From Pseudactinotalea terrae (GTDB lineage Bacteria > Actinomycetota > Actinomycetes > Actinomycetales > Beutenbergiaceae), in the NCBI RefSeq assembly GCF_009733845.1, contig NZ_WNXZ01000002.1, forward strand, positions 434,001-498,000: a stretch of 64,000 nt of DNA, written 5' to 3'. Made by a program: the position numbers and the translations under genes. Positions 55,882 to 64,000 of this stretch are shown here, piece by piece (the stretch's first letter is position 1; every line of letters starts with the position of its first letter). The notes under the pieces were generated by a model. The model did no database searches. It was not told the origin of the DNA and saw only the letters and a program-made list of their open reading frames with translations.

Positions 55882-58218
55882 TCACGCCTGCGGTGCGCGC
55901 CCGGCCGGCTGGGTCGGCTCGGGGAGCAGCGGGGTCGGCTGGCGCAACGGCGCGCTCGCCGGCGCGCCCGGCGCGACCTCCACCCGCCGGCCATCGATCA
56001 CGACGGCGACCGGCTGCTCGCCCCGCAGCATCGTCACGGTCGTCCCGGCTCGCGTGGTCTCCACCTGCAGCAGCCGCCCGCGCCACGTGATCCGGTAACG
56101 CATGCGCGACAGCTGCGCCGGCAGCAGCGGCGCAAGCTCGAGGTCGTCGTGATCCTCGCGCATGCCACCCAGACCCGCGGTGAGCGCGAGCCACGTACCG
56201 CCGACCGACGCCAGGTGCAAGCCCTGCCCGGTGTCGTGCTGCAGGTCACGCAGGTCGACCAGCGCGCACTCCCGCAGGTACCGGTACGCCAGGTCCGGGT
56301 GCTGCGCCATCGCGCACGCGACCGCCTGCGCGCTGGCGGACAACGAGGAGTCACGCACGGTGCGCGCCTCGTAGTAGTCGACGTCGCGGGCGATCTGCTC
56401 CTCGGTGAAGTCCTCCCGGCACCACCACAGCGCGAGCTCCAGGTCGGCCTGCTTGAGCACCTGATGCCGGTAGATCTTCGCGTAGTGGTGGTGATCCTCG
56501 ATCGGGTAGGGGTCGTCCTCCTCGAACCGCCACGGCCGGTAGGCGGTGAAGAGGGTGCTCATCGGGTGCACGCGCAGGTGCTCGTCCCACGGCACGTGCA
56601 CCGCCCGGGCGGCCGCGTGCCAGCTGGCGAGCTCCTCGCCGTCGACGCCGAGCGCCGCGGCCTCCTCGGTGTGCTCCTGGCAGATCTCGGCTGCTCGGAT
56701 GAGGTTGCGCCGGGCCATCAGGTTCGTGAACACGTTGTCCTCGACCACACCGGTGTACTCGTCGGGGCCGGTCATCCCGAACAGGTGCCAGCCGCCGTCG
56801 ACGTCATGATGCCCGAGCGAGATCCACAGCCGCGCCGTCTCCACGAGGACCTTGAGAGCACCGAGTGCCACCGCGTCGGCGCCGGTGATGTGCCCGTGCA
56901 GCCAGAACGCCCGGGAGATGTCGGCGTTGACGTGCATGGCGGCCGTGCTGGCCGGCCAGTAGGCCGAGGTCTCACGCCCGTCGATGGTGCGCCACGCGAA
57001 CGATGCGCCCTGCAGGCCCAGCACCCGGGCTCGGGCACGCGCCGCGTCCAGCGTGGATGCGCGCCACGCGAGCAGCCGGGCCGCGGCGTCCGGGACCAGC
57101 AGCGACAGCGTCGGGATCACGAACCCCTCGATGTCCCAGAAGGTGTGACCGCTGTACCCCAGCCCGGTGAGCCCCTTCGCGCCGACCGGCGCGCCCGAGG
57201 TGCACGCGGTGCCGGTGAGCAGCGCGAACACGCTGAAGCGCAACGCCTGCTGGAGCTCGTCGTCACCGTCGATCTCGACGTCGGCCACCACCCACAGCTC
57301 GTCGAGCTCCTCACGCTGCGCTGCGACGAGGCCGTCCCAGCCCTGGTCCACGCCCGAGTCGACGGCGGCGCGTGCCGCCTCGAGCTCCGACGCCGCGGTG
57401 GACTCCCTCGACCACACGTGACCGAACGTCTTCACGACCTCCAGCGACTGCCCGGAGCTCAGCGAGGCGGTGATCGTCGTGACGACGTGGTCGTCGTCCG
57501 CGGCCTGGATGCCGATCTCGTCGGCGCCGTCGACGACGTGACGGACCGCGGCTGCGACGGTGATCCCGGTGCGGCGGGTGACGGCGCTGAGCGCACCGCC
57601 GTCGTCACCGTGGCGGAGCTCGAGCCGCTCGAACGGGTGGTCGAGGGCCTCGGCGACACGCGGGTCATCGCTGTCGACCTCGGGCGGCGTGCCGCCGAGC
57701 ACGAGCTCGGATCGCACGACGACGTGAGCCGCGCCGTCGATCACCCGCACCCGGAAGCGGACGGCGGCCAACGAGCGCTCGCGCAGCGAGACCAACCGCT
57801 GCGACCGCAGCTCGAGTCGAGCGCCCGCGAGCGTGCGCCACACAAGCACCCGCTCCAGGATCCCGGAGCGGAGATCGAGCGTGCGCTGATGGGTCTCGGG
57901 CTCGATCGTGCGGATGTCGAGAGGCGTGCCGTCGACCACGAGGCGCAGCGGCGTGGCATCGGCGACGTCGATCATCGCCTGGCCCTCCTCCGGGTGCCCG
58001 TAGCCGCCCTCGGGGTAGGAGAGCGGGTGGGTCTCGTGCACCCCGGCCAGGAACGTCCCACGCGTGCCGTGCGGCTCGATCTCTTCCAGTGTGCCGCGGA
58101 TCCCCAGGTACCCGTTGGACAGGCTGAACAGCGACTCGGTCACCGGCAGCGCCTCGACCGCGACCACGGGCTCGCGCACCTGCCAGGCGTCGATCTCGAG
58201 CTGCGGGGTCGACGCCAT
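55882..58218 (-). CDS. Glycoside hydrolase family 65 phosphorylase (kojibiose/trehalose/maltose type)
   Basis: A 778-residue disaccharide phosphorylase. The N-terminal beta-sandwich begins WQVREPVVAVEALPVTESLF and ESLFSLSNGYLGIRGT; the catalytic (alpha/alpha)6 barrel carries FWDIEGFVIPTLSLL and the catalytic acid Glu in FGMTGPDEYTGVVEDNVFTN; HHYAKIYRHQVLKQADLELA and SVGGTWLALTAGLGGMR bind phosphate and sugar. The bond specificity cannot be read here. GGAGG lies 4 nt before the ATG at 58218. GH65 enzymes usually pair with beta-phosphoglucomutase, absent here. Confidence 0.88.
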   Translation of the reverse strand: MASTPQLEIDAWQVREPVVAVEALPVTESLFSLSNGYLGIRGTLEEIEPHGTRGTFLAGVHETHPLSYPEGGYGHPEEGQAMIDVADATPLRLVVDGTPLDIRTIEPETHQRTLDLRSGILERVLVWRTLAGARLELRSQRLVSLRERSLAAVRFRVRVIDGAAHVVVRSELVLGGTPPEVDSDDPRVAEALDHPFERLELRHGDDGGALSAVTRRTGITVAAAVRHVVDGADEIGIQAADDDHVVTTITASLSSGQSLEVVKTFGHVWSRESTAASELEAARAAVDSGVDQGWDGLVAAQREELDELWVVADVEIDGDDELQQALRFSVFALLTGTACTSGAPVGAKGLTGLGYSGHTFWDIEGFVIPTLSLLVPDAAARLLAWRASTLDAARARARVLGLQGASFAWRTIDGRETSAYWPASTAAMHVNADISRAFWLHGHITGADAVALGALKVLVETARLWISLGHHDVDGGWHLFGMTGPDEYTGVVEDNVFTNLMARRNLIRAAEICQEHTEEAAALGVDGEELASWHAAARAVHVPWDEHLRVHPMSTLFTAYRPWRFEEDDPYPIEDHHHYAKIYRHQVLKQADLELALWWCREDFTEEQIARDVDYYEARTVRDSSLSASAQAVACAMAQHPDLAYRYLRECALVDLRDLQHDTGQGLHLASVGGTWLALTAGLGGMREDHDDLELAPLLPAQLSRMRYRITWRGRLLQVETTRAGTTVTMLRGEQPVAVVIDGRRVEVAPGAPASAPLRQPTPLLPEPTQPAGRAPQA

Positions 58219-58343
58219 CGGGCCTCCGTTCGGTCGGCGCGGGACGCCGGCGGCCAGTCTAGATGTGCCGCGGTCCGGGTCGAGCAGGCGGGCGGCCTCG
58301 CCTCCGCTGCTTCGGCAGGCCGCCTCGCGATGCTCGGCGCTGC

Positions 58344-58349
58344 TAGCGT
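58344..58349 (+). promoter_or_regulatory. Candidate -10 for the 110-aa hypothetical gene
   Basis: TAGCGT, 33 nt before the GTG at 58383. It lies in the 164-bp divergent gap with the GH65 gene, which also holds an imperfect GGCGGCCT/AGGCCGCC inverted pair (58291-58324). Confidence 0.45.
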
Positions 58350-58382
58350 CTCGGCACCAGAGCCTCGCCGCCGGGAGGGTGC

Positions 58383-58715
58383 GTGCCGATCCACATCGAG
58401 CTCGAGCGGCTCGACGCCCACCCGGCCGACGTGCACGGTCTCCGAGGGAGCGTCGACGTGCCCGGTGACCTCCTGCTGTCGCAGGTGCTGACCAGGGTGC
58501 TCGAGCCGTTCCTCGAGCGCACCCCTCGCGCCACCTGGGTCTGTCGTGCCACCTGGAGCGGGCGGCGTCGGGACATCGCCGAGGTGCTCGTCGCCTACGG
58601 GGCGGCCGAGCACCTCCGCTCACGCCTGCTCGTCGAGGACGAACCGCTCGGCGCCTTCCTCGGACCGGGGGAGAGCGCCGTCGGGCTGTCCTGCCGACCC
58701 CTGGACCCCTCGTGA
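58383..58715 (+). CDS. Hypothetical protein
   Basis: A 110-residue soluble protein, rich in Leu, Arg and acidic residues, beginning MPIHIELERLDAHPADVHGL. RDIAEVLVAYGAAEHLRSRL looks helical. GTG start with GGGAGG 4 nt upstream and normal codon use support it being real. I do not recognise a family. It ends 3 bp before the convergent arfB gene. Confidence 0.6.
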   Translation: MPIHIELERLDAHPADVHGLRGSVDVPGDLLLSQVLTRVLEPFLERTPRATWVCRATWSGRRRDIAEVLVAYGAAEHLRSRLLVEDEPLGAFLGPGESAVGLSCRPLDPS

Positions 58716-58718
58716 CTC

Positions 58719-59168
58719 TCAGTCGTGGCCACCGGGGGAGGGTCGCCGTCGAGCTTGCTTGATCTCCGAGCGCTCGCGCTTGGCGGCGAGCCGACGGCGT
58801 TGCGAGCCTCGCGTGGGCCGGGTGGGTCGCCGGACCGAGGCAGGCGCGACGGCGGCGCGCAGCACGGTCGCGAGGCGCTCCCTCGCTGCCGTGCGGTTCT
58901 TTCGCTGCGACCGGTGCTCGGATGCCGTGATGGTGAGCACGGTGCCGGTGAGCTGACCGGCGAGGCGGTCCAAGGCTCGGCGGCGCTGGAGGTCGGTGAG
59001 CGCGGACGTGCTGCCGATGTCGAGGCTCAGCTGCACGCGGGAGTCGGCCGTGTTGACGCCCTGCCCGCCCGGGCCGGAGGCGTGGGAGAACTGCTCGACG
59101 AGCTCGCGCGACGGGATGCTGAGCCCGGCCGGAGCTCCCGGCCCCGGGCTCACGCGCAGGTCGTCCAT
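58719..59168 (-). CDS. arfB: Ribosome rescue factor ArfB (YaeJ/ICT1-like)
   Basis: A 149-residue peptidyl-tRNA hydrolase that frees ribosomes stalled on truncated mRNA. The catalytic GGQ is at residues 34-36 in SHASGPGGQGVNTADSRVQL; the C-terminus is a basic, partly disordered tail (RRLAAKRERSEIKQARRR) that inserts into the empty mRNA channel, and no codon-recognition domain is present. CATAGT lies 7 nt before the ATG at 59168 on the minus strand. Confidence 0.92.
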   Translation of the reverse strand: MDDLRVSPGPGAPAGLSIPSRELVEQFSHASGPGGQGVNTADSRVQLSLDIGSTSALTDLQRRRALDRLAGQLTGTVLTITASEHRSQRKNRTAARERLATVLRAAVAPASVRRPTRPTRGSQRRRLAAKRERSEIKQARRRPSPGGHD

Positions 59169-59501
59169 GCGCACCACTATGACGCGCGCGGCCGAACATG
59201 ACCGAGACGGACGCACGGTTCGTCAAGGTGATACTCGGCCGAGGTGCCGCCGCGCCATCTCCAGGTCACGGGCAGGTTTCCCCAGTGCTTACTTGGTTAC
59301 GCCCATGTTGCGGCCGGAGCGGTTCGGGTATCAACTCGGTAACGATGCGTCTCATCTCGCCCTCTGGGACGCTGTGGCGCACCTCACCCGTGCGTATGCT
59401 GCCGCTGTCCCAGGCACAATTGCGTGTCGACCCACGGGCCCACCAGGCCATTCCGGACGAGTCCGGGACGGGCAGCATCCAGGCCGTTCCTAGGAGGAAC
59501 A
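59169..59501 (+). other. 333-bp gap upstream of the substrate-binding lipoprotein
   Basis: No gene is seen. It holds the arfB promoter at its left end; possible plus-strand -10 hexamers include TATGCT (59395-59400), about 100 nt before the lipoprotein start, and TAACGA near 59339. The long leader may carry regulation I cannot recognise. Confidence 0.4.
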
Positions 59502-61388
59502 TTGAAGATCAGGCGCCTTACCGCATTCGTTGCGGGTGCCGCAGCGGCAGCGCTCGCCATCACGGCGTGCACGCCACCCGACGAGACCGGAGACGACGGC
59601 AACACCGGCGGTGACGACAGCGGCATCGTGACCGACACCGCGGTCACCGTGGGGTGGAACCAGCCTTTCTACGAGTACAACACCAGCTCGGCGACCGGCA
59701 ACGCGACCGCGAACGCGAACATCCTGTACCTGATGCAGGAGTCGTTCAACTACTACGACCCCGAGCTCAACCTGGTCCCGAACGAGGACTTCGGCACGTA
59801 CTCGATCGTCAACGAGGACCCGCTGACGATCGAATACGTCTTCGCCGACGACATCGCCTGGTCCGACGGCACGCCGGTCGACGCGGTCGACCTGATGCTG
59901 CAGTGGGCGGCCACGAGCGGCAACCTCAACACCCTCGCGGACGAGGACATCGAGACCGACGAGGAGGGCAACGTCGTCAACCAGGACGAGGTTGACGCCA
60001 ACGTCTACTTCAACGGCACCAGCGCCACGGTGGGATACATCACCGAGGTCGAGGTCTCCGACGACAACAAGACGCTGACCGCCACCTATGACCGCAACTA
60101 CGCCGACTGGGAGGTCAACCTCACCGGTGCGGCCGTCCCGGCGCACGTCGTCGCGATGCACGCTCTCGAGATCGAGGACCCGACCGAGGCCAAGCAGGCC
60201 GTCAAGGACGCGATCGAGAACAACGACACCGAGGCTCTCGCCAAGATCTCGAAGTTCTGGAACGAGGGCTTCGCCTTCGGTGACACGCTCCCCGAGGACA
60301 CGTCGCTGTACCTGTCCAACGGCGCGTACCTGCTCACCGAGATGGTGGCGGGTCAGTACGTGACTCTCGAGGCGAACCCCGACTTCACCGGTGCGCACGC
60401 CGCGACGGTCGAGCGCATCACGGTCCGCTACAACGAGGACCCGATGCAGCAGGTGCTCGCGCTGGAGAACGGTGAGATCGACGTCATGGCCCCGCAGGCC
60501 ACCGCCGACCTCGTCGAGGCGCTGAACGACCTCGGTGACGACTACACGGTCGAGACCGGCATCGACGGCACCTACGAGCACGTCGACCTGCAGGTCACCA
60601 ACGGTGGTCCCTTCGACCCCGCGACCTACGGTGGCGACGCCGAGACCGCGCTCAAGGTTCGCCAGGCGTTCCTCAAGCTCGTTCCCCGTCAGGAGATCGT
60701 CGACAAGCTGATCGTCCCGCTCAACCCTGAGGCCGAGGTCCGTCAGTCCTACAACGTCGTGCCCGGTTCGCCGATGTACGACGGTGTGACCGAGGCCAAC
60801 GGGCAGGCCGAGGCGTTCCCGCTGGAGAACGACGTCGCGGGTGCCGAGGCGCTCATGGCGGAGGCCGGCGTCGAGACCCCTGTCGACGTCCGCATCCTGT
60901 TCGCCGCGAGCAACGCTCGTCGTCAGCAGGAGTACGCGATCATGGCTGAGGCGATCAACGGCAGCGGCCTGTTCAACCTCGTCGACGCGAGCAGCGACGA
61001 CTGGGGCTCGATGCTGTCGGCAGCGACCGATCAGTACGACGCGGCGCTCTTCGGCTGGCAGTCGACCAGCACCGCGGTGACTGCTGGTAACGCCAACTTC
61101 GGCACCGGCGAGATCAACAACTTCTACGGGTACAGCAACCCCGAGGTTGACGAGCTCCAGGATCAGCTCAGCACCGAGACCGACCCCGCCGAGCAGGAGC
61201 GTCTGCTCGGAGAGATCGAGGCCCACCTGGTGAACGACGCCTTCGGCGTCACCATCTTCCAGTTCCCCTCGGTCACGGCCTACCGCAACACGGTGACCGG
61301 GATCACCCCGATCACCATCTCCCCGACCGTGTTCTACGGCTTCTGGGAGTGGGGCACCACGGGTGACACCGCTGACTCCGAGGGCTGA
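59502..61388 (+). CDS. Peptide-type ABC importer substrate-binding lipoprotein (SBP family 5)
   Basis: A 628-residue lipoprotein. The signal peptide ends at the lipobox LAITAC with Cys near residue 23; a Gly/Asp-rich flexible linker follows. Family 5 (OppA/DppA) features include VDAVDLMLQWAATSG, EYVFADDIAWSDGTPVDA and MAEAINGSGLFNLVDA. It binds oligopeptides or similar solutes outside the membrane for the following permeases. TTG start at 59502 has AGGAGG 4 nt upstream, a strong site. Acidic overall, typical of extracellular lipoproteins. Confidence 0.9.
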   Translation: MKIRRLTAFVAGAAAAALAITACTPPDETGDDGNTGGDDSGIVTDTAVTVGWNQPFYEYNTSSATGNATANANILYLMQESFNYYDPELNLVPNEDFGTYSIVNEDPLTIEYVFADDIAWSDGTPVDAVDLMLQWAATSGNLNTLADEDIETDEEGNVVNQDEVDANVYFNGTSATVGYITEVEVSDDNKTLTATYDRNYADWEVNLTGAAVPAHVVAMHALEIEDPTEAKQAVKDAIENNDTEALAKISKFWNEGFAFGDTLPEDTSLYLSNGAYLLTEMVAGQYVTLEANPDFTGAHAATVERITVRYNEDPMQQVLALENGEIDVMAPQATADLVEALNDLGDDYTVETGIDGTYEHVDLQVTNGGPFDPATYGGDAETALKVRQAFLKLVPRQEIVDKLIVPLNPEAEVRQSYNVVPGSPMYDGVTEANGQAEAFPLENDVAGAEALMAEAGVETPVDVRILFAASNARRQQEYAIMAEAINGSGLFNLVDASSDDWGSMLSAATDQYDAALFGWQSTSTAVTAGNANFGTGEINNFYGYSNPEVDELQDQLSTETDPAEQERLLGEIEAHLVNDAFGVTIFQFPSVTAYRNTVTGITPITISPTVFYGFWEWGTTGDTADSEG

Positions 61389-61413
61389 GTAGCCAAGCCT
61401 GACGAGTCCTGAG

Positions 61414-61458
61414 CACGACGAGCGGGGGCGCCGGACTTCCGGCGCCCCCCTTGTCGTG
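61414..61458 (+). terminator. Strong GC hairpin between the lipoprotein and permease genes
   Basis: GGGGGCGCCGG (61424-61434) pairs with CCGGCGCCCCC (61439-61449) around ACTT, flanked by an outer CACGAC/GTCGTG pair (61414-61419, 61453-61458). It probably makes lipoprotein mRNA more abundant than permease mRNA, a common arrangement for ABC importers. Confidence 0.75.
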
Positions 61459-61512
61459 ACTCGCCCCCACCCCCGAGCAGCGGATGACGGCGACGTGCCC
61501 AGCGCGTTCGCC

Positions 61513-61518
61513 TAGACT
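61513..61518 (+). promoter_or_regulatory. Candidate -10 for the permease genes
   Basis: TAGACT, 42 nt before the ATG at 61561, after the intercistronic hairpin. It suggests a second promoter for the permeases. Confidence 0.4.
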
Positions 61519-61560
61519 CCGGCTCGGGCCTGTCACCGTGGACTGCGAGGTAGCCCGCTC

Positions 61561-63102
61561 ATGTTGATCTTTGTTATTCGCCGTGTGCTGATGGGACTGG
61601 CGCTGCTGCTGGTCTCCTCGTTCGTGATGTACATGCTGGTCGACTTCACGATCGACCCGCTGTCCGACCTGCGCACCAGCACCGACCCCAGCGCGCCGCT
61701 CCAGATGGAGCAGCGCACCGAGATGCTGAACCTGAACGCACCACCGTGGGTGCGGTACTTCGACTGGCTCGGCGCCTTCGTCACCGGTGACTTCGGCGTC
61801 GCATGGCGTACCGGCCGCTCGGTGTCCGACCTGCTCGGCAGCGCCATGATCTCGACCCTCCAGCTGGTCTCGTTCGCCACCGTGGCGGCGATCGTTCTCG
61901 GTGTCGCCGTCGGGATCGTCTCGGCCCTGCGTCAGTACACGACGTTCGACTACCTCATCACCTTCTTCGCGTTCCTGATGTTCTCGCTGCCCTCGTTCTG
62001 GGTCGCGGTGCTGCTGAAGCAGTGGGGCGCGATCGGCTTCAACGACTTCCTCGCGGATCCAGTCATCGCGATCCCGGTGATCATCGGGATCGCCGTGGTC
62101 ACCGGCTTCGTGTGGCAGCTCGCGGTGGGCGGAGACCTCAAGCGCAGGGTCATCCACGCCGGGCTCGCGGCGCTCGCCGTCGCGCTCGTGCTGCTCTACA
62201 TGCAGCTCACGGACTGGTGGCTGCGGCCCCGGCTCGACTGGGTGCTGCTCACCGTGACCTCGCTGGGCATCGCGCTCACGGTCACGACCCTGTCCACCGG
62301 ACTGCGCAACCGGCGCTCCCTCTACACCGCGCTGAGCTGCGTTGCGCTTGGCCTGGTCCTGTACTACCCGGTGCGCTACTTCCTGTTCAGCAACGCGTGG
62401 CTGACGCCCTACATGAACTACGGGGTCGCTCTCCTGCTCGGACTGGTCGCCATCGGCGTCGGCGCTCTCATCGGCTGGCTGTGGCGAGGGCCGGACTGGA
62501 AGCAGTCCGCCCGTACCGGCGCGATCTCGGCGTTCCTCATCGCCTTCCTGATCTTCCTCGACAAGGTCATGAGCTACTGGGGTGCGTACATGGCCGCGCC
62601 TGCCATCGGAGGCCGCCCGATCCAGACGATCGGTGACCGCGCCCCCAACCTGGGCGGCAACTTCTGGGTCCAGGTGCTCGACCAGTACACGCACCTGATC
62701 CTGCCGACCCTGTCGCTGATGCTGATCTCGTTCGCCGGCTACACGCGCTTCTCGCGCGGCAGCATGCTCGAGGTGATGAACCAGGACTACATCCGCACAG
62801 CACGCGCCAAGGGCATCAACGAGCGCACGGTCGTGATGCGTCACGGGTTCCGCAACTCGCTGATCCCGCTGGCCTCGATCATCCCGGTCGATGTCATCGG
62901 ACTCATCGGCGGCGCCCTGATCACCGAACGCATCTTCAGCAGACCGGGTATGGGCCAGCTCTTCATCGCGAACCTGAACGCCGACGACATCGCGCCGGTG
63001 ATGGCGTACCTCGTGATCATCGCGTTCCTCGCGATCCTCGCGAACATCATCGCCGACCTCTTGTACGCCGCACTCGACCCCAGGATCCGGGTGAACGCAT
63101 GA
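61561..63102 (+). CDS. OppB/DppB-family ABC permease, enlarged
   Basis: A 513-residue permease; ordinary OppB proteins have about 310-340. The N-terminal part (FVIRRVLMGLALLLVSSFVM) and the C-terminal coupling segment (residues 409-436, YIRTARAKGINERTVVMRHG, then FRNSLIP) are canonical. Between LPSFWVAVLLKQWG (residues 143-156) and FWVQVLDQYTHLILPTLSLM (368-387) there is an insertion of roughly 190 residues with about five extra hydrophobic segments (for example PVIIGIAVVTGFVWQLAVG and LTVTSLGIALTVTTLS). The role of the insert is unknown. Pairs with the truncated OppC-like gene. Confidence 0.88.
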   Translation: MLIFVIRRVLMGLALLLVSSFVMYMLVDFTIDPLSDLRTSTDPSAPLQMEQRTEMLNLNAPPWVRYFDWLGAFVTGDFGVAWRTGRSVSDLLGSAMISTLQLVSFATVAAIVLGVAVGIVSALRQYTTFDYLITFFAFLMFSLPSFWVAVLLKQWGAIGFNDFLADPVIAIPVIIGIAVVTGFVWQLAVGGDLKRRVIHAGLAALAVALVLLYMQLTDWWLRPRLDWVLLTVTSLGIALTVTTLSTGLRNRRSLYTALSCVALGLVLYYPVRYFLFSNAWLTPYMNYGVALLLGLVAIGVGALIGWLWRGPDWKQSARTGAISAFLIAFLIFLDKVMSYWGAYMAAPAIGGRPIQTIGDRAPNLGGNFWVQVLDQYTHLILPTLSLMLISFAGYTRFSRGSMLEVMNQDYIRTARAKGINERTVVMRHGFRNSLIPLASIIPVDVIGLIGGALITERIFSRPGMGQLFIANLNADDIAPVMAYLVIIAFLAILANIIADLLYAALDPRIRVNA

Positions 63103-63170
63103 TCAGCACCCCACGGAGTTCTTCTCCTCCGCTCCGCTCCTCCGAACAGCTCCGCGAGGACCCCGCATGA
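63099..63170 (+). CDS. Candidate 23-residue micro-ORF bridging the two permease genes
   Basis: An ATG at 63099 overlaps the OppB stop as ATGA, and the frame ends in a TGA at 63168 that overlaps the OppC ATG as ATGA. The peptide starts MISTPRSSSPPLRSSEQLRE. It could be a coupling mini-cistron that carries ribosomes across the gap; chance is also possible. Confidence 0.3.
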   Translation: MISTPRSSSPPLRSSEQLREDPA

Positions 63171-64000
63171 GCACCAACGACCCTCAGGACAAGCGGGACC
63201 CCCAGGATGAGCGGGACGACCCGTTCGAGGCCGGCGAGACCAGCACCGGTTCGCTCGACCCGGCGATGACCGCGGCGTCCACCACCGACGAGGACGGCGT
63301 CGTCGATGCCGGCCAGGCGGAGAACGCGATCGAGCTGCGCGAGGTCGAAGGCCTCTCGCAGGGCCAGATCGTGCGGCGCCGGTTCTTCCGGCACACCGGC
63401 GCCATGGCCGGTCTGATCGTCATGATCCTGATCGCTCTCCTGGCGATCACCTCGATCGGCTTCAACATCGGTGGCTTCCGGATCCCGGGCTGGTGGCCGC
63501 ACACGGCCGGCGCGCTCAACGACATCCTCAACCCCCGTGGCGGACCGACCCTGAGGATGCCCTGGGACGAGGGCGGCTTCGCGATCGGCGAGCACCCGTT
63601 CGGCCAGGACGAGATCGGCCGCGACATCTTCGCGCGCACCATGAAGGGCGTGCAGACCTCGCTGATCGTGATGGGAGTCATCGGCGCGGTCGCCACCGTG
63701 CTCGGCACCCTGGTCGGTGCCTTCGCCGGCTTCTTCCGCGGCAAGACCGACAACGTCCTCATGCGGTTCACCGACCTGATCATCACGCTGCCCGTCATCG
63801 TGATCGGTGCGGTCCTCGGCAAGAAGCTCGGATCCGCCGACCCGATCCCGCTGGCCCTCGCGCTCGGTGCGATTGCCTGGACCGGCCTCGCGCGACTCGT
63901 CCGTGGTGACTTCCTGTCGCTACGTGAGCGGGAGTTCATCGATGCCGCGCGGGTCGCAGGCGCCAGCACCAGCCGGATCATCTTCAAGCACATGCTGCCG
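63167..64000 (+). CDS. OppC/DppC-family ABC permease (truncated by the right edge)
   Basis: The first 278 codons of a permease, open to the end of the window. A long acidic cytoplasmic tail (about 65 residues, DPQDKRDPQDERDDPFEAGE) precedes the OppC_N segment GLSQGQIVRRRFFRHTGAMA and the first helix AGLIVMILIALLAITSIG. HPFGQDEIGRDIFARTMKGV and the EAA loop REFIDAARVAGASTSRIIFKHMLP (partial) are typical of OppC. GAGGA precedes the ATG at 63167. It forms an importer with the lipoprotein and OppB-like gene. Confidence 0.9.
   Translation, partial: MSTNDPQDKRDPQDERDDPFEAGETSTGSLDPAMTAASTTDEDGVVDAGQAENAIELREVEGLSQGQIVRRRFFRHTGAMAGLIVMILIALLAITSIGFNIGGFRIPGWWPHTAGALNDILNPRGGPTLRMPWDEGGFAIGEHPFGQDEIGRDIFARTMKGVQTSLIVMGVIGAVATVLGTLVGAFAGFFRGKTDNVLMRFTDLIITLPVIVIGAVLGKKLGSADPIPLALALGAIAWTGLARLVRGDFLSLREREFIDAARVAGASTSRIIFKHMLP

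Noticed and set aside
58291-58324. GGCGGCCT/AGGCCGCC inverted pair between the GH65 and hypothetical genes
   Set aside because: Short, GC-only arms with an 18-nt loop are expected by chance at this base composition.
55882-59226. 1114-codon frame suggesting a fused GH65 protein
   Set aside because: The GH65 homology starts at 58218 with a good ribosome site; the upstream part is Arg-rich shadow sequence opposite the hypothetical and arfB genes.

Overview
The window is a chromosomal segment from a very GC-rich actinobacterium. It carries a mycothiol S-conjugate amidase (mca), a DUF4307 protein, an actinobacterial short-chain Z-prenyl synthase beside a hemolysin III gene, many GTG/TTG starts, and many promoters of the form TANNNT-N6/7-start that give leaderless mRNAs. 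Together with a pyruvate formate-lyase operon this suggests a facultatively anaerobic member of the Micrococcales, perhaps near Cellulomonadaceae; that placement is inference. I see no phage, IS element, CRISPR array or rRNA, and one tRNA.

Layout. 0-4 kb: xanthine dehydrogenase operon (xdhA-xdhB-xdhC, minus strand; xdhC runs off the left edge). 4-8 kb: a nucleotidyltransferase, a 72-bp minisatellite, a family 5 uracil-DNA glycosylase, an NDH-2 and a class I tRNA with anticodon UAA. 8-16 kb: a methyltransferase, a Ser/Thr kinase diverging from a lipoprotein gene, an acetyltransferase, and a four-gene ABC exporter/two-component operon with 4-bp overlaps. 16-30 kb: housekeeping and stress genes (Bax inhibitor-like protein, CE7 esterase, FKBP, msrA, AI-2E-family permease, ilvA, greA, a membrane metallopeptidase with a glutamine-rich tail, DUF4307, mca, nitrilase, ppk2, hemolysin III, Z-prenyl synthase). 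30-38 kb: phoH2 with a candidate upstream overlapping ORF, a GntR/YtrA-controlled ABC transporter, a GH78 rhamnosidase and a DadA-like oxidoreductase. 38-43 kb: a xseA-xseB-sugar kinase-carbonic anhydrase operon and ispH.

43-52 kb holds the two most instructive systems. The first is a pyruvate formate-lyase operon in which the glycyl-radical domain is a separate 82-residue protein between the catalytic subunit and the activase. The second is a TPP-riboswitch-controlled ykoFEDC thiamine-precursor transporter. 52-56 kb is a patch of small independent genes (ychF, then GrpB, VOC, Imm5-like, cupin, GNAT), most with leaderless promoters. 56-64 kb: a GH65 phosphorylase, an ArfB-type ribosome rescue factor, and a peptide-type ABC importer (lipoprotein, an unusually long OppB-like permease, and an OppC-like permease cut by the right edge).

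Genes are packed tightly. Same-operon neighbours usually share ATGA/GTGA (once apparently CTGA, once TTGA) start-stop overlaps, while several intergenic gaps hold perfect long palindromes or tandem palindromic repeats without U-tracts.
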